DNA from: Taxillus chinensis
Taxonomy: Eukaryota > Streptophyta > Magnoliopsida > Santalales > Loranthaceae
Direction: 5' to 3'
Assembly (NCBI GenBank): GCA_023512835.1
Contig: CM042092.1
Location: 7,121,793-7,185,792 of the forward strand
DNA: 64,000 nt
The notes under the pieces are model-generated. The model was given only the letters and a program-made list of their open reading frames with translations. It was not told where the DNA came from and made no database searches. The translations under genes were made by a program, and so were the position numbers. This document shows, piece by piece, positions 49,565 through 59,192 of this stretch (its first letter is position 1; every line of letters starts with the position of its first letter).

Positions 49565-51419
49565 ATGATGACAAGCACTCGTCCCCTCGCCCACCACATT
49601 ATCCCTCTTGACTTTGATGCTGCCCCATCAGCGGTGCCGGAATCCCACTACTGGGTAGAGTCCGGCGAGCCGGCGGCGGCTTTGGGCGACCTCTCATCCT
49701 CGGTTTCGATCCCCACGATCGATCTGTCGGACCAAAACGCCTCCAAACTCATAGGGAATGCATGCAAGACGTGGGGGGCTTTCCGGGTCACAGGCCACGA
49801 CATCCCCTCGCAGGTGCTGGAGAACATGGAGGCCCAGGCACGGCGCCTCTTCTCTCTCCCGACAGAGCAGAAGATGAAGGCGCTGCGGTCGCCGGGGGGT
49901 GTCACTGGGTACGGCCTCCCCAAGATATCCCCATTCTTTGAAAAGTCCATGTGGTATGAGGGCTTCACTGTCGTGGATTCAGCAAACGAGGACGCTAAGA
50001 AGCTGTGGCCAAATGACTACCAGCGGTTTTGGTACGTAATTTATGTTGAATCAATGTTACTTTATAATTTATGTTCGCCCCCGTTTCCACCACCCGACTA
50101 GCTAGTACTACTATATCTATCTATCTATCCCATGCACGTGAACAACGTCGTTATAAATGCGGTGCAGGTGGTTCATACAATAACTCTATATAATATGCAA
50201 CATATTCATTTTCTTCTTCTTCATATATATATATATATATATATACGTATATATTATGTGGAAGCAATATAAATATTTAATAGGTCTGCTTTAAATTAAC
50301 AACCAAATGATATATATTTTTCTAGGCATAGGTAAATCTAGATTATTAATTTGTCCTATATATGGTTACAGTTAGACCAATTAACATCTCTAGATATATA
50401 TATATGCGGTGTACCTTCTCAGAGACGTAGATCTGTGGCCAATTCATCCCATGCATGATGTCAGCATCAATTTTGTTTTTAAAAATGTTGTGACAACGTT
50501 TTAATATATATATATATATATATATATCCATAGTATATTTTTGAAGTTCGTTGTCAATAATCCACCTTCGTAGGAAACATTATGCATGACTTAAATGAGA
50601 AAGACAGTCATGGTCTTCCGTTCACATTAGCGGATGTGACTTATGGGATTGGCTTTTAGGTTAGTCTAACCACATGCTTTGACAAATTAAGATGTAATAT
50701 CTTCAATTTATTCCAATCCATTTAATTACAATTGATTTTGGGTAATAATATGATATGAATCCCTATCCCATAGTTATAATAATAATAATATCCATTAATT
50801 AATTCATCCGTACAGTGACATAATGGAAGATTATCAGAGGAAGATGAAAGTATTAGCCGAGCATCGGCTCCTGCCTTTAATCCTGCAGTCCCTGAACATC
50901 TCCAAAGAAGAGCTCAACTCCCATTGCCAGCTCTACCGCCACGACGGCGCCGCCACCTCTGCCACCGCCGTTCAGCTGAACTCCTACCCGGCTTGCCCGG
51001 AGCCGCGCCTCGCCATGGGGCTGGCCCCACACACCGACACATCTCTCTTCACCATCATCCACCAAAGCAGCGGCGGAGCCGGGGATGGCGGTCTCGAGGT
51101 CTTCCGGGATGGCGCTGGGTGGGTTCCAGTGGGCGGCGGCGACGGCGGGGGGCTGGTGGTCAACCTCGGCGACCTTTTCCATATCCTCACCGACGGCCAG
51201 TTTACGACGGTGCTTCACCGGGCGGTTGTGAACGCGGAGAGGCACCGGGTGTCAGTGGCGTACTTCTACTGCCTCCCGGTGCACGCCCGGATTCAGGCGT
51301 TCCCGAAGCTAGTGCGGTCCGCGGACTGTCCCGGCGGCCGGTACCGTCCAGTGACGATGGTGGAGTACGTTGCCATAAAGGACAAGCACCTAGACAAGGC
51401 ACTTTCTTTTCTTAATTAA
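49565..51419 (+). CDS. GA3ox: Gibberellin 3-beta-dioxygenase
   Basis: A 2-oxoglutarate- and Fe(II)-dependent oxygenase that 3-beta-hydroxylates GA9/GA20 to bioactive GA4/GA1, the last step of gibberellin activation. Two exons, 49565-50031 and 50816-51419, join at TG|TGAC to restore a cysteine codon, giving 356 residues, the usual family length. The N-terminal DIOX_N region holds IPTIDLSD and WGAFRVTGHDIP, then GYGLPKISPFFEKSMWYEGF, a signature of GA3ox. The C-terminal fold has QLNSYPACPEP, the iron ligands H228, D230 (HTDTSLFTI) and H290 (VLHRAVVN), and the 2OG-binding R300 (RVSVAYF). A single intron at this position is standard. The coding sequence is GC-rich against AT-rich flanks, which is common for the family. 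The 784-base intron holds two TA microsatellites. The enzyme appears intact. Confidence 0.95.
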
Positions 51420-51893
51420 TTGAACACGGATCATGAAATTGTTGTCTTGTTCTGTTTTATGGTTTTTTTTTTGTTTCGGTTATTTTCGAAGCCAAAAGCG
51501 TGTGACAGTAACATAACTTCGAAGGGTTCCTAATCATCAATTATATGAGTTCGAGTTTTAGTTTTGGTTTAATGAACTGAATCTTTATTAAAGCCAGATA
51601 TAAATAATGTCATAAAAATAGATGGAAGCCATATATTTGCGTCATGAAGCCATAAACATAAATAATGTCTTACAAACCATAACGCAAAGAAAACGAACTT
51701 CTAGGTGACGTATATTGTCAAACAAAGTTTACAAACCATAATAAAAAACACAAACAAATTGTCTTACAAACCATAATGGAAAACATACATAAGCTTGTCA
51801 AGTGAAGTAAATTGTCAAACATAACAAACCATCATGAAAATCTGAAACTTCAAGCCATAACGGAAATCAAATAACTTAAACAAAGGTAAAAAT
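51420..51893. other. Convergent 3' region between GA3ox and the Myb/SANT gene
   Basis: It contains both 3'UTRs. A unit of about 95 bases (CTTACAAACCATAA, GAAAAC or similar, then ATTGTCAAAC) occurs twice, at about 51668-51760 and 51763-51850. No other feature. Confidence 0.5.
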
Positions 51894-52946
51894 TCACTGC
51901 TCTCCGATACACTCCATCCACATTTTCCTCTTCTCCTCACTCAAATGCAAAAAGGCAACCCTATTATGATATTGATATAATGCCTGCAGGATCTTCATCA
52001 GCTTCTCTTTCGCTAGCCCCTCATATGTATTAAGTAAGTCTATTGCTTTCTTAAGACTGTAATCATCAGTTGGGGCTGTAGGTTTGATAGCACTACTATC
52101 ACTGCTGCTAGTTGTCATAGCTCCATACTTTGCCGCATACCTATCATCCCTTGACTCCGTATTTCTTTCAACAATATGGGCAAAATTGTTGATTGCTTCT
52201 GTCATTTCACTAATCCTCTCTCCCTTCCTACCAATCTTCTTTGCCTTACTTGATGACCCACTCTTAGCTCGTTTGGCAGGAGTCTCCTTACAATCCCCTT
52301 TACTAGGGTGAATATTTTCTCTGATATGAGGATCACACTCTGCTTCAGCTTCAACATCTACATCCACATTAGTGGGAATGAACCTTTCATCAAGTTCACG
52401 CTCCTTATCCATATTAGTGGGAGCCTGTGTAGATGCAAATGTCCTTACACCAGTGGCAATAGTCTTGTTAAAGAGTGTCTCCAAATGATTATAGTTTTCA
52501 CATCCTTTCCTTCTAAATTCCTTTGCCTTTGGTATTGCCTATAAACCATAAATATATGAATGTCAGACAAGAATAGGAACATACCAATTTTTGAGTTAAA
52601 AAGCAATAACCTCCCTTACCGTAAGCACATTCTTCCATACTTCATCAGTAGCATAAACTGTATTGGTCTTTGCATCCCACCTCAACCCAGTTTGTTGTAG
52701 GAGTTGGGTAAAAATGCGATGCCTTTGCCTCAAACGATTGAATTTTGTTTTCACTTGTGCAATCTTAAATTTGCGCTTTGTTTGCTTATTCAGTTCTACC
52801 ATTATCTTCTCCCAAATTCTCCTCTTGAAAATACCTTCTGGCATGTTCCCTTTTACCATTTCCTCCACCATGAGTAGTATAAACAACTTCTCAACATTAG
52901 TAGGCCACAATTTCGCATCATCAACATCATTCAATTCAGCCGACAT
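51894..52946 (-). CDS. Myb/SANT-like DNA-binding domain protein
   Basis: A plant family with a trihelix-like Myb/SANT domain (Myb_DNA-bind_3), related to ORF1 of PIF/Harbinger transposons and to L10-interacting MYB proteins. Two minus-strand exons, 52946-52620 and 52538-51894, flank an 81-base GT-AG intron, giving 323 residues. The domain spans about residues 10-110: LWPTNVEKLFILLMVEE, then GNMPEGIFKRRIWEKIMVEL, QVKTKFNRLRQRHRIFTQLL and TGLRWDAKTNTVYATDEVWK. The middle is acidic and then basic (PAKRAKSGSSSKAKKIGRKG, a possible nuclear signal). The C-terminus LNTYEGLAKEKLMKILQAL followed by FLHLSEEKRKMWM is typical of the family. The frame is intact, but no partner transposase lies nearby, so it may be a domesticated gene or a stranded transposon ORF. 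Target unknown. Confidence 0.75.
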
Positions 52947-53341
52947 CTAACCACATCAACAACCACAACACATAACATTTTAACCATTATAAAGCTACAT
53001 CAATGATTTCCATGATTGCATGTCTAATGATTGTTTACATATGTTAAAAGAAATAAGTTCACACATGTAAATGTAAAGTAACCATACCCGATCTCATCTT
53101 TATATCACCAACAATAATAATATCTATGTCACTATTTCACAAATCAATATAAAGAAAATAATATATACCTGTTGGTGTATCCCGTGCAAAATAAAACTAT
53201 AATACATGTTAGATATTAATTTTTTGTTTCAATATACATCATTTTTATATGAATATAAGTTAAATTTGTAACTCCCTCCTGCACAAACAATTTCCAAATA
53301 CAAGACAGTAACAACACACTCAAAAACAGTGGAGGTGTCTC

Positions 53342-54715
53342 CAAGGGGCATGACTTGAGCATGTAAGCATTTCCAATGAGAAGCTGTTTGAATTGTCCCT
53401 GAGGTGGGATGCAAACTATTTTAAGTCATTTCAACTCACTGGCAATTCTGGATGATTTGTTTAAAGTTTAATACAAGCATGACAAAATACTAGAGAAAGC
53501 CAGTAAGAAACAATTAACCTGTTTTACAGGCCACGGAAGGAGCAAAAGCTCTGTTGTATCTGGTAATTTGGGTTTGACATGAGGAGGCTCGGTATCCTCC
53601 TCAAATTCTGGAGGTTTATGACTGTCGCCACTAGAAGCATCCATTATATCACTGCAATCAACAAGCTAACAGAATGCCTGGATCAAAGAAAAATCATTAT
53701 CATGTTTAGTATCATGTTGAAAGGTTCGGCAAAACAGAAGTATGTATCAATGGATGCAGCTGTCATCTATCGAACATGTCCCACATGAAATGCATACCCA
53801 GGTGATTACTAAACACAGTGAACCAAAGTCTCTTTTTTTTCTTTGTAAAAAATTTAAAACAAATAAATGGCAGTAAGTAATTTCCTCCCTAGGCTATATA
53901 GGAGATTCAATTTGTACTACATTAATTAGGGTCCATGAGCGACATATAAACCTTTCCAAAAATACAGTACTTTATTAAGTGCTCGTTTGGCAACGTTGAA
54001 AATTTTTATTTCATGTTTTTAATAACCATTTTCTGTAAAAGGGAAAAATATATAGAAAATATGTACTGTGAAGGAGTTTGGGAAAACATTTCATGGGCTT
54101 CACTCTCTTTGAATTTCAATTCGTAAACACTTTTGATGCACATAGTTAAAAAAAATTCAAATAATAATAATAATAATACCATGCCAAACGAGCCCTTATA
54201 AGAATACATACATTATGACGTAACGTGGTATTTTCTTCTGTATCACGACACTTCCTTTCTCAAAGACTCAAACCCAATTCCTCCTCGTATCAAATTTCCC
54301 AGCACCAAACCCTAGACGCCACAATGCAAGCCCTCCTTACAAGATTTGAATACTCGTCGCAAAACACATCCCAACGAGAAACTAAACCGAATTGAGAAAA
54401 AGCAGAGGCCTCGGATCAGAGACCCCAAAATTTATCAATCACGCTTTAAATCTACGATTTTAGCTTTTTTTTTTTTAACACGGGTGGAGTTCCCAAGCAA
54501 TCAACGACAGTCAAAATTTACAAAGTTGAAAAAAAACTCACTAGATCAAGGATGGAAACGGCGGCGGCGGAGGAGTCGAGGAATACGAGGGGCAAGGGTG
54601 CGGCGGAGTTGACGGCGCATGGAGCCGGGGAGGTGCAGCGAGGGTAGTTCCTGGTTCGGTCGGAAGGGGTATTGTATTATTATTTGGGGATAAAAGGCTG
54701 ACGTCAGCTGACTTA
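53342..54715 (-). pseudogene. Truncated inverted copy of the MAP2-like gene (promoter, leader and first coding exon)
   Basis: On the minus strand this segment matches the promoter, leader, first coding exon and start of intron 1 of the gene at 56818 almost line for line. The coding exon, 53644-53519, has an uninterrupted 42-codon frame (MDASSGDSHKPPEFEEDTEP, then PHVKPKLPDTTELLLLPWPV), one codon shorter than the parent, followed by a GTTAAT donor. Homology stops at about 53342 and none of the later exons follows, so no complete protein can be made. An in-frame link to downstream sequence was not found. Confidence 0.85.
54699..54706. promoter_or_regulatory. TGACGTCA palindrome (bZIP/TGA-type site), left arm
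   Basis: A perfect CRE-like TGACGTCA inside AGCTGACGTCAGC, near the outer end of the promoter of the truncated copy. bZIP binding is inferred from the motif only. Confidence 0.45.
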
Positions 54716-55763
54716 ATTTTAATAATAAGAACATTGAAAAAAATATAATTTATCCAAAAAAAACTTATGGGGATAAAAATTCAAAAACAAAAAAAAATAA
54801 ATTTAAAAAAAAATAATTTATTTATTTATTTTACAAAATCATAATGCATAGTAAAAGTTATTAAAACCGTATCATTTTAATATTTTTATATAAAATTATA
54901 CTGTTTTAATATGCAGTTTTAAAAAAATACATTATGTATTATACCATACAATTACTATAAATGATTTGAACTCAACTCTCTATGGTCCACATCAAGATTA
55001 CATTTCTCTTTATGAATTGTTGAACCTAGTGAAAGAGTGAAACTTTGAATACCACTCATTTGAGTTGCTTTACATATTCACATTTGGATTATCTTTTAAT
55101 ATATTATATTAAGAAATCTCTTTTGCACTAGACAAAAGTACTTGAAAAGGAAGATTACCAACCCAATCAAAACATGATATTCTAATAAACATTGTTTTGA
55201 GTTAGATATCTTGAATTGGGACTGGGGTTTCTACGCTGGCTGTTCACTGATACTATTTGCCACTCGTAAGCACTACATGCTTTTCAAGAAGGTTGTTGCA
55301 TAGTTACCTATATGCTTTGATTTATACCCATTAGCCATTATGTTGCGGAGCTATTTGGTACAGTTTTAGTTTTAGATAATTTATATATGACTGAATTTGA
55401 CTTATTAGTTTAGTATTTTAGTTTCATATTTAAATCTTTCAAGAATTTGAAACTAATCCACCTTACATTTTACTGTCTTGGTCTATTAATTGAGGGTAAA
55501 TGATATCATAAAACATTATTTATACGTAGCCATGGCATGCAGCTTTATTGTTAGTAGTGAGACGAACACAATTTGTGCCATACATCGGTAGAGAAATGAG
55601 TACCCTACCATTCAGAATAAACCCCTACAAACACAGTCTTAAGCAACATCATTTATGAGTGTGTGTTTATGATTTATAATTATGAGCGTGTGTCTTAAGA
55701 TCTGCCTCAAAATCCTAAAATATGATTTATGAGTGTGTTTAAAAAAAAAGAAAAAAAGTCAGC

Positions 55764-55771
55764 TGACGTCA
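55764..55771. promoter_or_regulatory. TGACGTCA palindrome (bZIP/TGA-type site), right arm
   Basis: The identical palindrome lies at the mirrored position in the intact copy, about 1.05 kb before the start codon but close to the probable transcription start in the 55.8-56.2 kb GC-richer leader. Binding is inferred. Confidence 0.45.
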
Positions 55772-56817
55772 GCCTTGTATCCCCAAATTAATTTTACTTA
55801 TAACCCTCACGCCCCTACAGCTACTCTCTCTACACCTCCCCGGCTCCAAGCGCCGTCAACTCCGCCGCAACCCTCGCCTCTCGTGTTCCCCAGCGCTGAC
55901 GCTTCTGCTTCTTGTCGACTAACAGGTTTCCAGCCCCGATCTGAACTATGTAAATTTTGATTGTCGTCGTTGATTGTTTCGTTTGGGAACTCCACCCATA
56001 AAAAAAAAAAGAACTAAAATCATTGAAAATTCGTAGATTTAAACTGTGATTGATAAATTTTGGGGTCTCTGATCCAAGGCCTCTGCTTTTGCTCAATCAG
56101 GTTTGGTTTGGCATTGAGAAGTGGTTTGCGACGACGACGAGTATTCAAATCTTGTACGGAGGGCTTGCACTGCGGCGTCTAGGGTTTGGTGCTGGGAATT
56201 TTTGTACGAGGAATTGGGTTTGAGAAAGGAGGTAATACAGTAGAAAAATACCCCGTCACGTCATAATTTATGTAAATTTAGGGCTCGTTTGGCATGGTAT
56301 TGTTTTTTTTTTTAGATTTAAAAAAAAAATGTGCATCAAAAGTGTTTTCCTCATGACAGATGAATTGAAATTCAAAGTAAGCTCTTGAAATGGATTCGCG
56401 AACTCCTTCACAGTACATATTTTCTATATATTTTTCCCTTTTACAGAAAATGGAGATTAAAAACGTGAAATAAAAATTTTCAACGTTTCCAAACGAGCAC
56501 TTAATAAAGTACTGTATTTTTGAAAAGGCTTATATCTGGCTCATCGACCCTAGTTGATGTAATACAAATTGAATCTCCTATATAGCTTAGGGAGGAAATT
56601 ACTTACTGCCATTTGTTTGTTTTTAATTTTTTACAAAGAAAAAAAAGAGACTTTGTTTCACTGTGTTTAGTAATCACCTGGGTATGCATTTCATGTGTGA
56701 CATGTAGATGACAGCTGCATCTATTGATACCTACTTCAGTTTTGCTGACCCTTTCACCCTGATTATGATTTTTCGTTCATCCAGGCATTCTGTTAGCTTG
56801 TTGATTGCAGTGACATA

Positions 56818-58752
56818 ATGGATGCTTCTAGTAGCGACAGTTATAAACCTCCTCCAGGATTTGAAGAAGATACCAAACCTCCTCTTGTCAAACCTGAATT
56901 GCCAGATACAACAGAGCTTTGGCTCCTTCAGTGGCCTGTAAATCAGGTTTTTTTTTCCTTCCTTTCCTTCTCCAATATTTCGTCACGATAATATTAAACT
57001 TTAAACAAATCATCCAAAATTTCCAATAAGTTGCAATGGCATAAAATAGTTTGCATCCCACCTCAGGCACAATTTGCACAGCTTCTCATTGGAAGTTCTT
57101 AGATGCTCAAGTCATGTCTCTGGACTACTAGGGTTTGCAGCTTAAATGACTATAATTAGTAGTCATTTAATCTTTCCATTGCTCCTTATCTTTAGAATCA
57201 ATTATCATAGTTTCTATTGTGCCCTTGTATGCCTTTTCTGAAACTTCACTTACAGAAAACTCAATGATCAATTGTGCGAACTCCGTCTGCATTTTTGTCA
57301 GAAAAAATGGCCCTTTTTAGTTTTGTTTTTTAAAACCAGTTTTCTTGTTTTCAGAGTGTTACAAATTCGAAAACTCATGTTAATTATATTGTTTTCAAAA
57401 TTTTAAAAACTGTTTTCAAAAAAGCATATTTTTGAAAAGCATCTTAAACATGTTTTGTTTTGTTTTTAAAACCTCTGCAAACATGCAGAATGGTTTTATC
57501 ATTAATGGTATGGTAGTAAATATAATTTATTCTTCTTTTTTTTCGTTTCCTATTAGCTTGTGCCCATAGATCACCAACACTGTATGTGCCACACCACCCC
57601 TGCCGAGGTTTTTAATATTGGTTACCCTGACTGTTTTTAAATGGCATCAAATAGTAGCTATGAATTCATTTGTGTGTGTGTTTTTTTTTTTTTTGTATTT
57701 CAGATCCCTGATTTTGACGGGCAAGAATTTTCGCTCGAAGTTGGTCGTGATGAATGCCTGGGGAGTTTCAAGGGATTATCTGGTATATCGGATTTTTTGT
57801 ACTGTTATGTTTGTATAATGATACTTGTGACATCTTTATTTTATTTTTTATATTTATTTTCGCAAAGTGATCAAGTAATTACACGCCTTTATTTGTTGCA
57901 GGCAAAGAATATGACTTGGTCAATTGTGGCACTGCTAATATGGACACAACTGTTTTTGCATCCTCTGGACCAGAGTCAAAAATTGGTATGCATCTACATT
58001 TGCGTTTTCCTCCATTTATATCCTCTGTTAAAAAAATTTCTTTACCGTCTTGATAATATTTTAGAATTTTCATTTCTCCTTATGCTAGGATATTTATTTG
58101 TTTTCCCTCATTTCCTATCAGGTGTACTTTTGTGGTTAAGTGTTGCCTCCATGTTTTTCTTTATATTGGTTAATATTATCAATGCATGAACCATGCCATG
58201 CTAGGCGGATACCTATTATTTATTTTTGCTTCAATATTCTCCATCAATTGATGGATTGAGTTGCTTACTTGAGATGATTTATTGAATGTCTGAGCTCCCT
58301 GTCCTTTTGCGGTCATGATATATACATAGTTTTTGATATTGTTGGCAGTTGGAAAGATTTCACGGCGGGTTGCTCTTGTCCATTACCCAAAGCCGGAAGA
58401 ACTTATCAACAATCAGAAACAAATCTATCAAAGATCTGGTGGCTCTTCAATCACAAATTCTGGCCTTCGTTTTACCACTCCAACACAAAGTTCAAAGCTC
58501 CCAAGACACTCGTTATCCCTAACGAGAAGTGGTCTAAGAGCCTCCACATATAGAAGTAACATATCAGAAGTTGGAGAACCGTCAAAACCCTTAATGCCAT
58601 TTAAGGGAAGACAAGTCAATGAGTCTTCTGGATCCATGGACCGCCACACTGAAGATTCTAGACGTGGGCAGAGTGGAATTACAACGTCTGGGGGGACGCA
58701 CCACAGTTCCCATCGAGAGAAATCAAACAAGAGGATTAAGAAAGAAAAGTAA
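56818..58752 (+). CDS. Mediator-associated protein 2-like
   Basis: A plant protein reported to co-purify with the Mediator complex; a nuclear role in transcription is inferred from that family. Four plus-strand exons join in phase: 56818-56946, 57704-57782, 57902-57985 and 58349-58752, giving 231 residues. Landmarks: MDASSSDSYKPPPGFEEDTK and TTELWLLQWPVNQ in exon 1, IPDFDGQEFSLEVGRDECLG in exon 2, YDLVNCGTANMDTTVFASSG in exon 3, and VGKISRRVALVHYPKPEEL in exon 4. The tail is rich in serine, arginine and lysine and ends KSNKRIKKEK. An acceptor (TTGATTGCAG) seven bases before the ATG points to a spliced 5'UTR. Exon 1 and its upstream region form the right arm of the inverted duplication; exons 2-4 are unique. 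Open frame intact. Family name is from memory of the conserved blocks. Confidence 0.75.
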
Positions 58753-59192
58753 TGTCTATCTAAATTTTGTGCGAAGGCGGTGGTTCTTTCGAAAGACACT
58801 TTCTCGTTAATTTTAAACTTTCCTTAACATTTCATTTTTAAATTTTGCACATATTTTTATAAAGTAAGCCTGCAATATTTGTATGTAAACCTTTTTGCGC
58901 ACCCCGTGACATCATTTTATTGATCCAGATTTTATCTAATCAGAATTAATGTGGCCTTCTTTTTATAATGTCACTGCAACAATTTAGAATAAAAAAGGAA
59001 TCTACATTTCATTCTCACATAAGAATTTGTGAACGTAACTCGCGGCGGTTTTAAAACCTGTGGCGTGAATCCGAAAGTCTAAAGGATCGATAGGTCACGC
59101 TTTCACGCTTTTATATGGTCCCCACCCTTTTATAGTACTTTCAACCAAGCAAGAAAGATAATTCAAAAAAATGGGAACTACATGGTCCAAGC
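58753..59192. other. Convergent 3' intergenic region
   Basis: About 440 bases between the stop of the MAP2-like gene (plus) and the stop of the CCDC93-like gene (minus). It should hold both 3'UTRs. Nothing else recognised. Confidence 0.6.

Larger units (their letters stand above)
53342..57115. repeat. Large inverted duplication, arms about 1.37 kb, spacer about 1.04 kb
   Basis: Left arm 53342-54715 and right arm 55755-57115 are reverse complements over nearly their whole length with modest divergence and small indels. Shared text includes AGTCAGCTGACGTCAGCC, CACCTCCCCGGCTCCA, ATAAATTTTGGGGTCTCTGA, TAGGGTTTGGTGCTGGGAA, ACAGTACATATTTTCTATA, TAATCACCTGGGTATGCATT and GCATTCTGTTAGCTTGTTGA. The spacer 54716-55754 is AT-rich and shows no gene. 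Confidence 0.9.

Noticed and set aside
50924..51415. 163-codon frame overlapping GA3ox exon 2
   Set aside because: A GC-rich shadow frame of the dioxygenase. The frame carrying the HxD...H and R motifs is the real one.
49565..51419. Possible bacterial origin of the GC-rich dioxygenase segment
   Set aside because: Plant GA3ox signature, plant intron position and splice sites. High GC in coding exons is common for this family.
57641..58189. 182-codon hydrophobic open frame on plus in the MAP2-like locus
   Set aside because: It overlaps exons 2 and 3 of the gene in another frame and runs through T-rich introns, which mimic membrane segments.
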